64,000 nt of DNA from Hibiscus mutabilis (lineage: Eukaryota > Streptophyta > Magnoliopsida > Malvales > Malvaceae): contig CM033741.1 of assembly GCA_019671005.1 (NCBI GenBank), positions 3,472,001-3,536,000 of the forward strand. Reading direction: 5' to 3'. The notes below the pieces were generated by a model. It saw only the letters and a program-made list of their open reading frames with translations, made no database searches and was not told the origin of the DNA. Positions 1 to 11,650 of this stretch are shown one piece after another. Position numbers and translations under genes: made by a program. The first letter of the stretch is position 1; each line of letters begins with the position of its first letter.

Positions 1-351
1 TTTGACTGGTTAAATTTTTAAAAATACTTCAAACATCTAATTTTAGCTCAAAAGCTATTTATTAAACAGGGTGTATATATTTTTTACAATGGCCAAAGCA
101 TTTTTATATTTTAATTACTTGAATAGTACTATTTTACAGTAATTAGTAATATTTAAGATTTTAAAATTAGAATTAATTTAAAATTCCAGGTATAATTTAA
201 ATACGTTTTACCAATTAACCGATAGTCATTCCATTTAATCTTATTGGACCTTTTTAAAAGTCGGCTCTTGTAGGAGAGCAGCCTCCAATAGTGTTAGCTT
301 CGAAATCCCAAGTGGCTCGAATTCGATCTGTTGTTCCCTGAAGTCAAAATC

Positions 352-3300
352 ATGGTGAAAGCAGTGGTCGGAGAGGAAAGCCAATTCCAGCTGGTCGAGG
401 ATCGTCTCTCCCAATCGTCAGCTCCAGCTCAGGTCCAATCCGTTTTCTTTTCAATATCAAATTACAGAGATGGATGAATTCTGACGAATTTCACGACAAA
501 TTCATTTTCGCCCGTTCGAATGCAGGTCGGTCTGGTGATAGGGAAACTCAGCTCCGGTCTTGATCGCGGCTTCGTGTACGATCTAGTACCCACTCCTCAA
601 AACGACGCCGGACAACCCGCTTGTTCGGTTTTGGAGCCAGCCAAGGACAATAGGAAAAAGGGATCGAAACCCAAATCTCAGTCCTCTGATTCTTCCTCTT
701 CTTTGGCCATTGACAAGGAATGGGTCGCTGAACATGCTCGCCAAGTGCGTTTCCTTTTTTCTTTGTTTACTTTGAATTATTGAATTGGATTTGATTTTTC
801 CCTCACGTTATGAGAATGTCAACGTAGTCGGCATTTATGTGTGGGCTAGTGAGGCCGCTTTCAAGAATTCTACCATGGTGCTTTGTCAGGTATTTCTCAG
901 TATCTTTGCTTCATTTTTATTGAAATTTGTCAGATATTTTTCTTTCTCCTTGCCATGTTTTTTCGTTTAGTAAATGTAATGGCTTTTGCAGACTGTGAAA
1001 GGAGTTGCTGAAGCAGCATCCCTTCTAGAGGATGATCTTGATGAAAGATTGCTTATTCACATATGTTATAGCCCTAGGAGGTATTTTATAGGAACTAGAC
1101 CTGTAATATCATTATTTGTTATTGATGTTTCGCGTTCCTCAGTTGTTAAAGTTCAATTTCAATTTTGATCTGAAAATTACACTTTTTTGGTAGATGGACA
1201 TGTCGAAATTGTACAATGTCATCGAATATTACATCAAGCAGCTTACGGCCTTGTGACTTCAAAATGGGAAGGGTCTTAACTTCCCTTCAAACTTTTAAGT
1301 GTTTCTACAACTTTGATCTCAGGTAACCTGTATTACCTATCCCTCTTTTTTATCTTAATCAAATCTGTACCATCACAGAGCTCTATTATTTGGTTTGAGC
1401 ATGCCAGTTGAATTTGTACTTGGTACAAGTGAAGTTCAGTCCTCTTTCTTAGCATCTATTTTTGCCTGTTTCATCATAGCTTCTAGGGTCCTTTTGGCTA
1501 ATACATTAGGCTACCATTTAACAAGGCTTTGTTTGCAGCTTGGTTTCTCTTTTCACATTGTTGGTTCTGTATGTACAATACATATGTTGACATTTTCTTA
1601 CCAACTATTTTAGCATCAAAAGAATGTCTTTAGTCAATTTTTATTAACTATGTTATATGTTACTCAGGTTGCCTATATATCAAGAGAAAGCATCAAAATC
1701 TGAGACGCTTGTTGGTGTTCTCCGTAATGGTATTTTAAATTATGTTAAAGAGCTGCGAGGTGCAAAAACCATGATCGACGGGAACCTGGTGAGAATCACT
1801 CTAATCAACCTTTTGAATGTCAGATCATCTTATTCATTAATCTTCTATAATTATGGAATAATATCTGTTCCTTTTTAAATAAATCCTTCACCTTTCTACT
1901 GATAATTTGGTCTGACCTTGTTTTATACTTAGGTTGTTAATGATGAAACTTGCACAGCAGACGGTTTTCATGAAATTGAGTTGCTTCTACCATTCATGAA
2001 GGATATGTACATCGAAGGTTCTCTGGCCATTTCAATTTTGAACTCAATTATATTTTCTTGTTTGTTATATACTGTTAAATCTAACATTTAATAATTTGCT
2101 TAAATTTTGTGAAGCATGCAGCCAGAAAGATGTTGTAGGTATTGTCAATTTAACTGGCTCTGTATGTTCTTTTGCATTCTTGAATTCAAAGGAACTGATT
2201 TCAGAGGCTGTTGCTGATATAAAGGTACCCATTTCTTGATTTAGATGATAACTTGTTCTTTTTTAATATTTGTATATATTTATTAAGTGTTGGGATGGAA
2301 ATGCTCGTCCTGAGAAATAACTGGGATTAGATGTTGCATCTTTATGTATGATAACAATGACCAAGTTAGATTTGTTTCAAATGTTTATCTGAATGGATGT
2401 GAGTTGAATAGAAAATTTGGAAAATATACGAAATTATCTGATTTAGTTGAGTTGATGTTGACAAATTTGGTACAAATATGTGCACTGAGATTCTAACATT
2501 CTCTTGCACATCAAAAGACACGCTCCCCCTAGAACATGCTTTCCACCTTATTTCATCTATGGTTTATATTAGAGTTAGCATACCTCTCAATTTTAAATCG
2601 TGCTTGTGTGTCCATGGTGCAAGTTTTTTTTTCATGTAGCTATTAATTTCTCTTATTTGACATGTCATACTTCATTTGATATGCTTTAGGCGAGAATAAT
2701 AGCGTATTTTATCTTCCTTTCGTTTTTATTGAGTTGCAGTTTCTCTTCATTTATATGAGTCATGACTGTTCTTAATCCCAGAAGAATGAATGGTGTTGTT
2801 CACTTGAGTGACATGTGCTTGATATTCTTGTCTTATGCAATTGTTTATGAATGTGATCAGGATGATATCATCCGGAGTTTGCTAAGCAGGCTGGATATCA
2901 TTTGTGATGAAGATGTGGGGCAAAACGACGATGTGATTGAGAATTCAAGAAACGACTCATCGACTGAAAAGCCGGTTTCCCAACTTGTTTTACACTCCTT
3001 GAGGTGCATTAGCGTTGTCGACAAGTCTTTATTTTATCAAAAGACCCCAACTCTAATTAGAATGCTTATTTACTTTCATTCAATTTCTAATTTTCTCTAT
3101 CAATCAATTTGAGGAGTGATACTTTCTGTTGCTTAGATTTTGCTGTAGGATTTCTTCTACTGAATACTGTACATTATTATCATCATGGCTTCATGCTAAA
3201 AATTTGAGACTTGACTGTGGTGGGCTGGTGGCTGCATTATTGATTACATAAGCAGAAATTGTACATTATTCATCATGGCTCCGTGCTAATCAATTTGGAA

Positions 3301-4064
3301 TTTGAATTTATTGGTACTTGTTAGACTATGTTGTGGCTGCATAATTGATTTCATGAGCAGAAATGTAGGCTTTTACCAACTTGTACACAAGTACTAACAA
3401 AATAGCATGTGCTTTTGTGTATTCATTCTTAAATAATGTTCAATTCCTATATAAGTGTTTTCTTTCCTCCGTTTTCAAGCAAATTTTCATTATTGTTGTA
3501 CTATTAACAAGTTGAAATAACGGAATTTGATTTATTCAGGAAAAACTGCAATCTTTCATTACCTCGGAGGGTCTTTGTACCGTGGTTGGCAGGTGCATTT
3601 ATCAGCGACTATCTTCAGCCATCAGAAACACTTGAGGTTCTTATTCTTCTCCTCTGTTTAATCGCGCCAATAACATTTTTACGTGTTCAATCTTTGATAA
3701 TGAGTATTCCACCTGTCTTTATACCGATGTCTTTACTTAGAAATAGTTCTAATTTGATGTTTTCATGCTCTTGTAGATTTTAAAAGACCATTGTGTTGAG
3801 TTGATGTCCATGGAAGCCCCAGATGATGCCTCAAAAATCTTGGAGCCGGAAGAAGAATCCATTAGAGCGACGGCTAGATCTTTTTGGGATGCAGCCCTCC
3901 CTCACTGTTCGACATTGAGTCCTCCACAAGAAAAAAACAGAGAAATTACCATCAAAGAAACTAGCCAGAAAACCATCAAGTCATCCAATGTCAACTTCAT
4001 TGCCGCCATTGTCATCCTTCTCCTCTCAGTCTTGGTAGGTTTCATTTTTGTCAGAAAATCATAG
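352..4064 (+). CDS. ODR4: ODR4 homologue, 11 exons, 478 aa
   Basis: Exons read by eye: 352-432, 526-744, 815-889, 992-1080, 1194-1322, 1668-1788, 1933-2017, 2115-2224, 2861-3003, 3540-3636, 3777-4064. They sum to 1437 nt (479 codons including TAG), in phase throughout with GT-AG borders. The start at 352 gives MVKAVVGEE. Family-like stretches include VGLVIGKLSSGLDRGFVYDL, VVGIYVW, a cysteine-rich segment RWTCRNC followed by SLRPCDFKMGRVLTSLQ, and a hydrophobic C-terminal segment ending FVRKS that reads as a single tail anchor (about residues 453-474). ODR-4 proteins act at the ER membrane: in C. elegans in trafficking of odorant GPCRs, and in other eukaryotes with UFSP2-type proteases. The plant role is not shown by this sequence. 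The 3' splice site of exon 3 (after 814) is weak, and a few residues normally preceding VVGIY may be missing, so that border is the least certain. It converges on the phosphatase gene at 4459. Confidence 0.88.
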
Positions 4065-4458
4065 TGCACTGTGTGAACATTTTGTAGTAACATGGAGCAA
4101 TTTTAGAATCGAATATCATACAATGATGTTACTCTGGAATTTGGCTGATGCTTATTTTAACGCCCATTTTGCATTTAGTTTAACATGCTACACAACATGA
4201 CCTGAATAAGATATATATTTAGTAAACATGAAAACTTTATTAATAAAACAATGAGTGCACTAATTATTGTGTAAATGAAAAGAGACACTTTTCAGTCAAT
4301 TATTTTGTAATACAAACAGTCTTCCTTTTGTCAAATTGCCTTTAAAATAATAGAAAAAAATGAAGAAAGATTAAAGAATACAAATTTGATGAACAGATTA
4401 AAGAACCCTTGGAGACTTGAATGGTGAATCCATTGTCTCGAAATTAGCCCGACCCAAA
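4065..4458. other. Convergent intergenic spacer
   Basis: This is 394 bp between the stop codons of the ODR4 homologue (+) and phosphatase copy 1 (-). It is AT-rich and must carry both 3' ends. AATAAA-like hexamers are present but none can be assigned. No other gene was seen. Confidence 0.6.
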
Positions 4459-6073
4459 TTAGTTGGAAACTTCCCCTCTTGAAACATTCAGGTTAGCAAC
4501 TTCTCTCGGTGAGCAAAGCGGTGAATCCGCCTCCCTTAGGCTGCAATATGTTGAAAACAGTGAGTTAAGCATACACTACAAGTCTACAACGCCGTTTGAA
4601 TGTCTCTGAACTCTAAATATGCAAACAAAAAATGGTTGGTTACCTTTTATCCACAATGACCACTGAACGGAGCTCGCAATTGTCGAAGCTATAAAAAAAA
4701 CCAGATCATTGGCTCATCATCAATCACAGGCTCACACTTGACAAACTTTGAACATTTGAAAGCATTCAAAGACAATTCATCAATGTTGAATGTAAAGTAC
4801 CGTTTGCATAAGGCAGATCGAACTGTTGGATGACAGTCATTTCCGAGTACGTATAATATATGCTGAAGGATTATGCCATGGCTCACAATCGCTATCTCCT
4901 GCTCTGGCCTTGTCCACAACCTGGATATGGGATAGAATGCAGGTAGAATTAATCAACTAGTAATAAACATAACCATTTTTTTTGTTTGTTTATGATTATT
5001 CTGAAGAAAATTGTTACCATTCCATGAAAAGGACCATCCGTGCAGCCATTTCCTCTTCAGACTCTCGGACGTCCGGATTCCACATGCTGTCTTCTTCGCC
5101 ATCCATCTGATCCATACCGACAAATATCAAAACATATATAAAAAACATAAATACTTTAAAAACACTGATTATCATTGAATATACGGGGAGCGCGGCTAAA
5201 GAAATTGCCATTGTAAAATCAATAGAAGGAAACAGAGCTTCACACTCGCTGACCCTCCGCCTCATATCACAAGGTCGCTGGCCCTGCATACAGTCAAGTA
5301 AATGAATGACATGCATTTTCAAATATAAATGTCCAAATATGGTTGGTTAAATATATTTAAGCCGTACCAGGCGATCTCGACAAAGCTCAACGGCCATAAT
5401 TTGGGGGCAATTGAGACCACCCGGCATTGCAGAAAAGTTACCATTGTTCCCACCACCGAATACTCCCATAGCAGTTTGCATGGTCCTGATATTGAATCAG
5501 TGATCATTGTACCAGCAACCATCTTTAGATTGGTGTGTATATAATAAGAATTATGAATTGTTAAATCAGGAAAATTGAGTAATACTTTTACCTGTACAAA
5601 GGGGAAGTGATGACCAAGTCAATCTTCTTAAGCAGCCCACTAGCATGAACATCCTGGCGAAGTTTACAAACCTGGAAAAGCAAATGGAAACATTAAGCAT
5701 GATTATATATAGATTAGAATTAATTCAGGTTTTGAGGATCCCTCGGTTATTAAATCACCTGCTGCAACCCCAAAGGGGAGAGTTGTGCATCAAATAGGTG
5801 ATCAGACAACAGTGCTTTACGGTCCTTGTCCCCTTCCACATTATGCATAGCTTGTCCATGCCTCACCTGAAAGCGATCACGTCAGTGGTTTAATAAAAAA
5901 AAAGCCCTTATTAATACAAGGGGTTAGCTTAACTGGTTTGCATAATCAGCTCTTTGTTAAAATAAGAAATAGAATTAAATATCCGACCATTTTTTTTTAT
6001 AAACAAAACGTACCAAGTGAATAATTTTGCAACGCTGCCATGGGTATGGAAATTGAGCAGCTGCTGTATTCAT
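4459..6073 (-). CDS. Phosphoglycerate mutase-like histidine phosphatase, copy 1
   Basis: Nine exons on the minus strand: 6073-6014, 5866-5759, 5671-5592, 5485-5368, 5283-5209, 5106-5018, 4920-4801, 4688-4644, 4540-4459. They total 777 nt, or 258 aa, in phase throughout. Exon 2 opens with VRHGQAMHN, the RHG signature with nucleophile His23. Exon 7 carries AIVSHG, with the second catalytic His near residue 191. NCELRSVVIVD is in exon 8. These features place it in histidine phosphatase branch 1, in the plant phosphoglycerate mutase-like group (AT5G64460-type). The natural substrate is unknown and glycolytic mutase activity should not be assumed. It is the only copy of the three with RHG rather than RHA. 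It is shorter than copy 3 (284 aa) because exon 4 lacks about 15 codons and the tail is short. The donor of exon 5 reads ATG|GCAATT, a GC donor; an in-frame GT at 5184 is an alternative. The start is aligned with the equally long first exons of the paralogues. Confidence 0.85.
5921..5990 (+). repeat. Possible SINE remnant in intron 1
   Basis: TTAGCTTAACTGG fits a pol III A-box and sits about 35 bp from a weak B-box-like stretch. This is within intron 1 of phosphatase copy 1. It is too decayed to classify. Confidence 0.2.
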
Positions 6074-6213
6074 AACTTAATTTTTGCAAATGTCAAGTGG
6101 ATTTAAGAAATGCAGAAAGCTTGTGATTAGGAAATACTTAATGAAACAGAAACAGAATGGGATATCCTATTAATGGCTTGCTAGAAATGAGTAATTGTAA
6201 TGCGAAGGTATTG

Positions 6214-6228
6214 TATATATATATATAC

Positions 6229-6265
<37 letters not shown>
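6214..6265. repeat. (TA)n and (GA)n microsatellites upstream of phosphatase copy 1
   Basis: An alternating TA run is followed by an uninterrupted GA run of about 16 units, some 160 bp upstream of the copy 1 start codon. On the gene's strand it is a CT-rich tract, common in plant promoters and 5' leaders. It could bind GAGA-type BPC proteins, which is inference. Confidence 0.85.
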
Positions 6266-6268
<3 letters not shown>

Positions 6269-6874
6269 GAGTAATTTCTAGGTTGGTTCATATTTCTACG
6301 TGACTCCTAATTGAATATATAATAATGGTAGAATTATGAGACCATATTTTGTAGTAAAGAAGAAGGAAAGGTGATGGAATTTAGAAGGAAAATGGTGGAA
6401 GGACTTCGAAATATGTCGTTTGACTTCAATTTTTCAAACATATGAGCGGCTATATATAGTATATACCATAATTTCCCTATACTAACCTATATTCAAAGAA
6501 ATATATAATATTAATACCATTAAACTGCTTAAACATTTCGTGGAAGAATTTATATAGTTTACATGCAAAACTGTCATAGCCTTGATTACCAGAAAATACT
6601 CAGGAAAATGAATAAATCAAAGGGAAGAGTTTCGGTCCGAAAGAAGGCTGGAGGAAATTTTAAAACTTGGTTTAATTAACGCCCGGGCCGGGTTTGACGG
6701 CTTAAAATACATGGCTCGAAACATGACCGAAAAGTAATGTTTTTTTTTTTCAATTTAAAACGCTTTTTATAATTACCAATATTTAATTTATCAATCGATT
6801 TCTGAATTCAATATAGAAAAAAAATTATTATAAGAACGGTCACTTAAAAAATATTATGATGAGATTTAAGTTAA
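6266..6874. other. Upstream intergenic DNA of copy 1
   Basis: AT-rich sequence without a supportable ORF. It is the likely distal promoter of the minus-strand phosphatase gene. No element was recognised. Confidence 0.4.
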
Positions 6875-6883
6875 CAAATTCAA

Positions 6884-7162
6884 GGAAAAAACTTTGATAC
6901 ATATGCCGTGTAAACTTTAGTTTAAACGTGCTTTTTAGTTTTAGGGGTTATGATTTTAGTTTAGAGTTTAGAGTTTAAGGTTTAGGGGCTTAGGTTGTAG
7001 GGTTTTGAATTCAAGATTAGTGTTTAGAATTTAGGGTTTAGGGTGTGGGGTTTAGTTTTTTAGGGTTAGGGTTAGAAATTTAGGATTTGGATTTTTATAG
7101 TGTAAATACACAGACTTGTGTAAAATTAATTTTACACAGCCTATGTATCAAAGTTTTACCCC
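6884..7162 (+). mobile_element. MITE with telomere-like core (copy 1), 9-bp TSD
   Basis: A 279-bp element with imperfect terminal inverted repeats. The left end contains ACTTTGATACATATGCCGTG and the right end is its inverted counterpart (7131-7162). The perfect flanking repeat CAAATTCAA (6875-6883 and 7163-7171) is a 9-bp target duplication typical of Mutator-type insertions. The interior is a degenerate series of TTTAGGG/TTTAGAG heptamers resembling plant telomere repeats. Related copies lie at 8731-8960 (inverted), 53573-53829 and, more decayed, at 53283-53490 and 54400-54600. There is no coding capacity. Confidence 0.8.
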
Positions 7163-7259
7163 CAAATTCAAATGATGATGTTTTTAAAAAGTAAAAGCTA
7201 TTACATAAAATAATTATATTAAAATTTAAATACCAATTTTATTGATATTTTGTTGTTGT

Positions 7260-8004
7260 TAGACAGAGGCGGAACTTGGTGAGGGCCAAAAAGGTTGTGC
7301 CCCTGGACAATTCACATTTGGTCCTTTAATTTTACAATTTTAAATTTTATACTTTCAAAAATTTCCATTAAATTTTAATCTTTTAAAATATTTTTAATTA
7401 AGCCTCTTTAATTTTTTAAAAATTTCTCATTAAGTCTCAAATATTTTAAAAATTTTAATTTAAAAATCTAAAATTTTCAAAAAATTTAAATCAACTCCCT
7501 AAATTTATTTTTATCAAAATCCGACCGTGTTGTTAGAGGTCTAAATTTGATTACATAATGATGAATACGAGTTTAGGTTGTTTGTAGGTTGAATATTATT
7601 CAATCCATGCAACGTGGAAACAGGGATTATTTGTTTTCCTTTTTTTCAAAGAAAATGGGTGTGTACGTATTGAAGGAAAATTTATTAATGGTCATGATCC
7701 AATTAGATTCATTCATTTAATGATATTTAGGAAAGATGTGAAGATTCACCTTAAAAAATGAGATGAAAAATTATTATTAGATAGGGCCATAAATGACATG
7801 GTAAGTCAAACTTATCTAATAATTTTTCGTATCGAATAAACCACGTTTTTTCTTCTTTAATTCGTAGCTTTTGTTTTTTCTTTGAAAACGCGATTGACGA
7901 TTACGCGGTGAAAGGCAGACAACTTAGGAAACAGTCAAACTTAGAATTAATTAGACTTTTTTCCCGCGTCATCACCAATCAACGGTATCACCAAAAAAAA
8001 AAAA
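7260..8004. other. Gene-free AT-rich stretch
   Basis: It starts with a motif around GAGGCGGAACTTGG and CCCCTGG (7265-7305) resembling remnants seen near 40180-40400 and 47715-47760, probably parts of old dispersed repeats. No ORF is supportable. Confidence 0.4.
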
Positions 8005-8024
8005 CTGATGGAATGCAAAAATTT

Positions 8025-8550
8025 CAAGTACAAATGCAAGATAAAAAAATTTAAATGCGAATATAAGAGAAAGTGATTAGTTTAGGTATTACATGGTTAG
8101 TAACTTAGTCGAGATTTAATAAATTATACATTCATTTAAATCATGTATCTTTGTAATTAAAAATATTTGATTTTTATTATTTGAAAGTGTTATTAACAAT
8201 TGAAATGTCCAAATTAGACATTATGATATAGGTAAAAAAATATTTTTAAAAAATAAAAACCGATTTAAAAAACACTGTTTGTTTCAAAAAAATTATTTTT
8301 ATTTTTATTTTTAAGATTATAAATATTTTAAATTTTAAAAGCAGATTTAATAATGATGATAACATGGCTTAAGAGCCGTTGATATTATTATTTAATTTAT
8401 AAAAAAGTTTAATATGCTGATCTGTACTATTGAATTTGAATGAGTATCATTACATAGTTTTCCTAAGATAATCACTAGACCAAGTTTCAGGGCAGGTAGG
8501 ATGTTGTTCAACCTCTAATAAAAAATAAATCATTGTATTCAATACTTTAA
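8025..8550. repeat. Tandem duplication 1, unit 1 (uninterrupted)
   Basis: A unit of about 525 bp running from ACAAATGCAAGATAAAA through GACATTATGATATAGGTAAA and GATAATCACTAGACC. The same order of landmarks recurs from 8550 onward and ends near 12060. The second copy is split by an LTR element and a LINE, so this one provides the empty-site sequence. Confidence 0.75.
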
Positions 8551-8730
8551 ATACAAATGCAAGATAAAATAAAATAAATACGAATATAAGAGAAAGTGTT
8601 TGGTTTAGGTATTTGTAATGAACTCGAGTAATCAAAGCCTTGAACTCGAATACCAAACTGGATTTCATTGAAATAGCAAGAAGAAAATTACAGAAAATAG
8701 AAAAGAGAGAATTAGAAACACAGAGTAATA

Positions 8731-8960
8731 GGGTAAAACTTTAATATATAGGCTTAATTTTACACAAGCTTGTGTATTTACACTATAAAACCCAAATCCT
8801 AAATTCCTAACCCTAAAAAACTAAACCCCACACTCTAAACCCTAAACCCTAAATTCTAAACACTAACTTTAAATTCTAAACACTACAACCTAAACCCCTA
8901 AACTAAAACTCTAACCCCTAAAACTAAAAGGCACGTGTAAACTTTAGTTTATGCATATCA
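8731..8960 (-). mobile_element. Telomere-motif MITE (copy 2) nested in 3' LTR
   Basis: An inverted copy of the 6884-7162 family, with CCCTAAA-type heptamers and ends GGGTAAAACTTTAATATATA and GCATATCAAAGTTATTTTC. It interrupts the 3' LTR of the 8614-10240 element. The partner LTR (about 10080) lacks it, so it inserted after the LTR element. Confidence 0.8.
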
Positions 8961-9564
8961 AAGTTATTTTCAAAAGGATAACACTTTTCACAGTTTTTTC
9001 ATAACCTCCCTCTATCTTCTAGTGCCCTTTTAATAGCAACTATTGTAACCACCAAACTCTTCACACGTGTACCTTTTCTTGCCACATGTTGCTGTTGACT
9101 TGGCATAGAGCTTTAGGGTCATAACAATACCCTCGTCATGAAAAAGAACCTTATCCTCAAGGTTCAAAAAAGATATTGAACTAATAAAAGTTGTCTTCAC
9201 TTACTTCAAAACCTTTAAATAAATAGGTCATACACTTTCCCATTAGCAAAAGTCTAAACTTGTAAGGGTCTTCAATATTAGGCAATGCCTTCACATGTGT
9301 AAACACCCATGAGTAAATACCTTTAAGGTTTGTCCCAACAATAACAATTTTAAATACTAGAGATATAACAGATAATCTCTTATATGCAACCTCCAAAAGA
9401 TATGACTTGTATCTATTATCACAAACATGCGGCACACACAACATCAATGTGTTCAATCCTAAATATTTGTCAGTTTAAAAATCAAAATCATGGTTGTGAG
9501 ACTTACTGCTATGGAAAAGACTCTTGGCGCTTGTTAAATACACATTCTCAACCTCGTTCGATAA

Positions 9565-9930
9565 TTACCCTTGTGTTCCAATAGTTTGATCAACATGATT
9601 TTCTGTTGAGTCGCTGGTCTTAGATAAATATATGACCTTTGGTGTATCAATTGAAAAATCAAAACTCTCACCACCTTGAAAAGTTTGTTCTGCAATTTCA
9701 TTGTCAACTAGTGATGACAATTCATCGAACACATGGTGGATCTCCATCCCTGGTGGATCTTGTTGAGCCGCAAATTCACTTGCTTCACTGATTTTATCCC
9801 CATCTAATATACCAAGATGGGCCGACAGCGATTTTAGTTGTCTGAGTATTTCTTGGAGCGTCTCGCTATTTTGCTTCATCATTCTTGTATTCGCTTCATA
9901 TGTTTCGATGATGGTCGCCATGGGTTTCAA
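9565..9930 (-). CDS. Leader ORF of degraded LTR element
   Basis: 121 codons starting 21 bases inside the 5' LTR. The protein is hydrophilic, with a predicted helical N-terminal part (MATIIETYEANTRMMKQ) and an acidic C-terminal half. The position fits the start of a gag reading frame in a Ty3/gypsy relative, but no zinc knuckle or other gag motif is visible. It is likely a remnant rather than a host gene. Confidence 0.35.
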   Translation of the reverse strand: MKPMATIIETYEANTRMMKQNSETLQEILRQLKSLSAHLGILDGDKISEASEFAAQQDPPGMEIHHVFDELSSLVDNEIAEQTFQGGESFDFSIDTPKVIYLSKTSDSTENHVDQTIGTQG

Positions 9931-10299
9931 CTCTCAATGAAAGCACCAAATGTAATGAACTCAAGTAATCAAAGCCTTGAACTCGAATACCAAACTGGAT
10001 TTCATTGAAATATCAAGAAGAAAATTACAGAAAATAAAGAAGATAAGAGAAGAATGAAGAGAAGAGAGAATTAGAAACACAAAGAAAAAGGATAACAGTT
10101 TTCACAGTTTTTTCATAACCTCCCCCTATCTTCTAGTGCCCTTTTAATAGCAACTATTGTAACCACCAAACCCTTCACACGTGTACTTTTCCTTGCCACA
10201 TGTTGCTGCTGACTTGGCATGGAGGTTTAGGGTCATAACAGTATTCCATGTTAGTTTTTTTAAATATTATATTTGTTATTAGAAAGTGTTGTGAATAAT

Positions 10300-11345
10300 T
10301 ATGGTATATGCGACATGTCTTGCGAAGATGTCCTAGTTGTGCTGTCGATTCCGAAGATGTGTTGTATGTCTTGCGCTTCTGCCCTTCGGCTTATGCGACA
10401 TGGTTGGTACTGATAAAACTAGATAGACTGCAACAGTTTCTTCATATGGACATCAAGAGCTGGATTAGATTTAATTTGCCGATCCTAGTTATTTTGCTCG
10501 TGAGAGTGACGATTGGGACTTATTGTTTGTTGTAGAAGTGTAGAGTTTGTGGCTGAGTAGGAATGCAGTTGTCTTCGACATGCCATTGGAAGAGAGCGGT
10601 TCGATTATTAAGCGTAGTTGAGGGCTGGTTACTATTACTCGCAGGGTTCTTGCTCTCTCGGCTGTGCAGCAGGCCACGTCTTTGACTGGTCCAGCTAGCT
10701 CGGTCTCATGGCAGCGACCTCCCGAGGGTTAGTGTAAATTAAATATGGATGAGGTTCGGAGGAGTACTGATGGTCGTGCATCGTGTGGGGAGTCATACGC
10801 GGCTCGTTCCGGCGGTGGCGGCTAGGATTCTACAAATTTGTGGGAGTTTGCTCTGCTTTGGAAGCTGAGCTATGGGGTCTCTATATTGGTTTGTTATGTG
10901 CTTGGAATGCTGTCGAGCTTCGAATCAAAGTCAAATCTGATTGTTCGGAAGCTAATTAAGGATGATTTGTTGGTTCATGGCCCGTTTACAGTCCTCCAAC
11001 ACATTCGTCACTGGCTTCTTCGTTCTTGGAGTGTTAAGTTGGGACTCCCTCGAGATAGTAATAAGGTAGCAGATTCGATGGCTAAACTTGCAGGGATGAG
11101 GGCATGACTGTTTCATTATATCACACAGTCGCCGACATCTGTTCCGACTCTTTTACAGTAGGAGATGCTTGCATAGTAGTTTTATTGTTCTTTTACGTTT
11201 GTTTTAGTTTCTTTATGTAGTTTATTTTCTCTAGTTTCTCTTAAAGGACTCTTTACATGTATGATCATGTGTATTTTTTTTCTCATACTAAGTTTAGCTG
11301 AGTTTTTAATAAGACATATAGTCATACTTTTTTATTTCACCAGAA
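10300..11345 (+). mobile_element. 5'-truncated LINE remnant (zf-RVT + RNase H)
   Basis: The 10308-10535 frame has CPSCAVDSEDVLYVLRFCPS, the zf-RVT Cys-rich motif of plant LINE ORF2, followed by a tryptophan-bearing linker. After frame shifts, 10838-11107 reads as the RNase H-like (RVT_3) tail, with KSNLIVRKL and NKVADSMAKLA corresponding to the usual ADxLA ending. Endonuclease and reverse transcriptase are absent. It sits inside unit 2 of the 8-12 kb duplication. The borders are estimated from where unit homology stops and resumes. Confidence 0.75.
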
Positions 11346-11514
11346 ATAATATTCATATTAGACATTATGATATAGGTAAAAAGTAATTAAAAAATATCAT
11401 AGTAATTTTATATGAAAAACCAAAAGTTAAAAACTGATTTTAAAAACACTACCCGTTTCAAACAAAATATATAATATTTTTTTTATTTTTAATATTATAA
11501 GTATTTTAAATTTT

Positions 11515-11650
11515 GAACCCAATGGTTCTAGTGAAAAGTAGAATGTTCATTCTAAAAGATTCAAGTTCAAATCGACCTGCCTGTAAAGTGTGTTTGTATT
11601 GTCAATAAGAATTAAGAATATCTATGAACAGATATACATTGTCATTTAAA
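11515..11650 (+). repeat. SINE-like remnant
   Basis: Contains AAGTTCAAATCGACC, resembling a pol III B-box, after an imperfect A-box about 40 bp upstream. It is absent from the sister duplication unit at 8290. A similar sequence with the same word order (GTTCATCCTAAGAAATAC, AAGTTCAAATC) is at 51117-51245. Confidence 0.5.

Larger units (their letters stand above)
8614..10240 (-). mobile_element. Short Ty3/gypsy-derived LTR element, TSD GTATT
   Basis: Minus-oriented. The 5' LTR is 9951-10240 (290 bp, TGTTATGACC...CATTACA). The 3' LTR is 8614-9126, enlarged by the MITE at 8731-8960. The 5-bp duplication GTATT flanks it at 8609-8613 and 10241-10245. Two bases inside the 5' LTR is TGGTGCTTTCATTGAGAG, a PBS-like site starting with the complement of CCA. 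Just before the 3' LTR the minus strand encodes NLEDKVLFHDEG, resembling the C-terminal end of plant gypsy integrase/polyprotein ORFs, so pol was lost by deletion. The internal region is 824 bp and the element is non-autonomous. Confidence 0.87.

Noticed and set aside
6935..7085. Interstitial telomeric repeat or chromosome-fusion relic
   Set aside because: Heptamers are degenerate and lie between terminal inverted repeats with a 9-bp duplication, so a MITE explains them better.
10308..10535. Independent host gene with a Cys-rich domain
   Set aside because: The Cys pattern and following RNase H remnant fit LINE ORF2.
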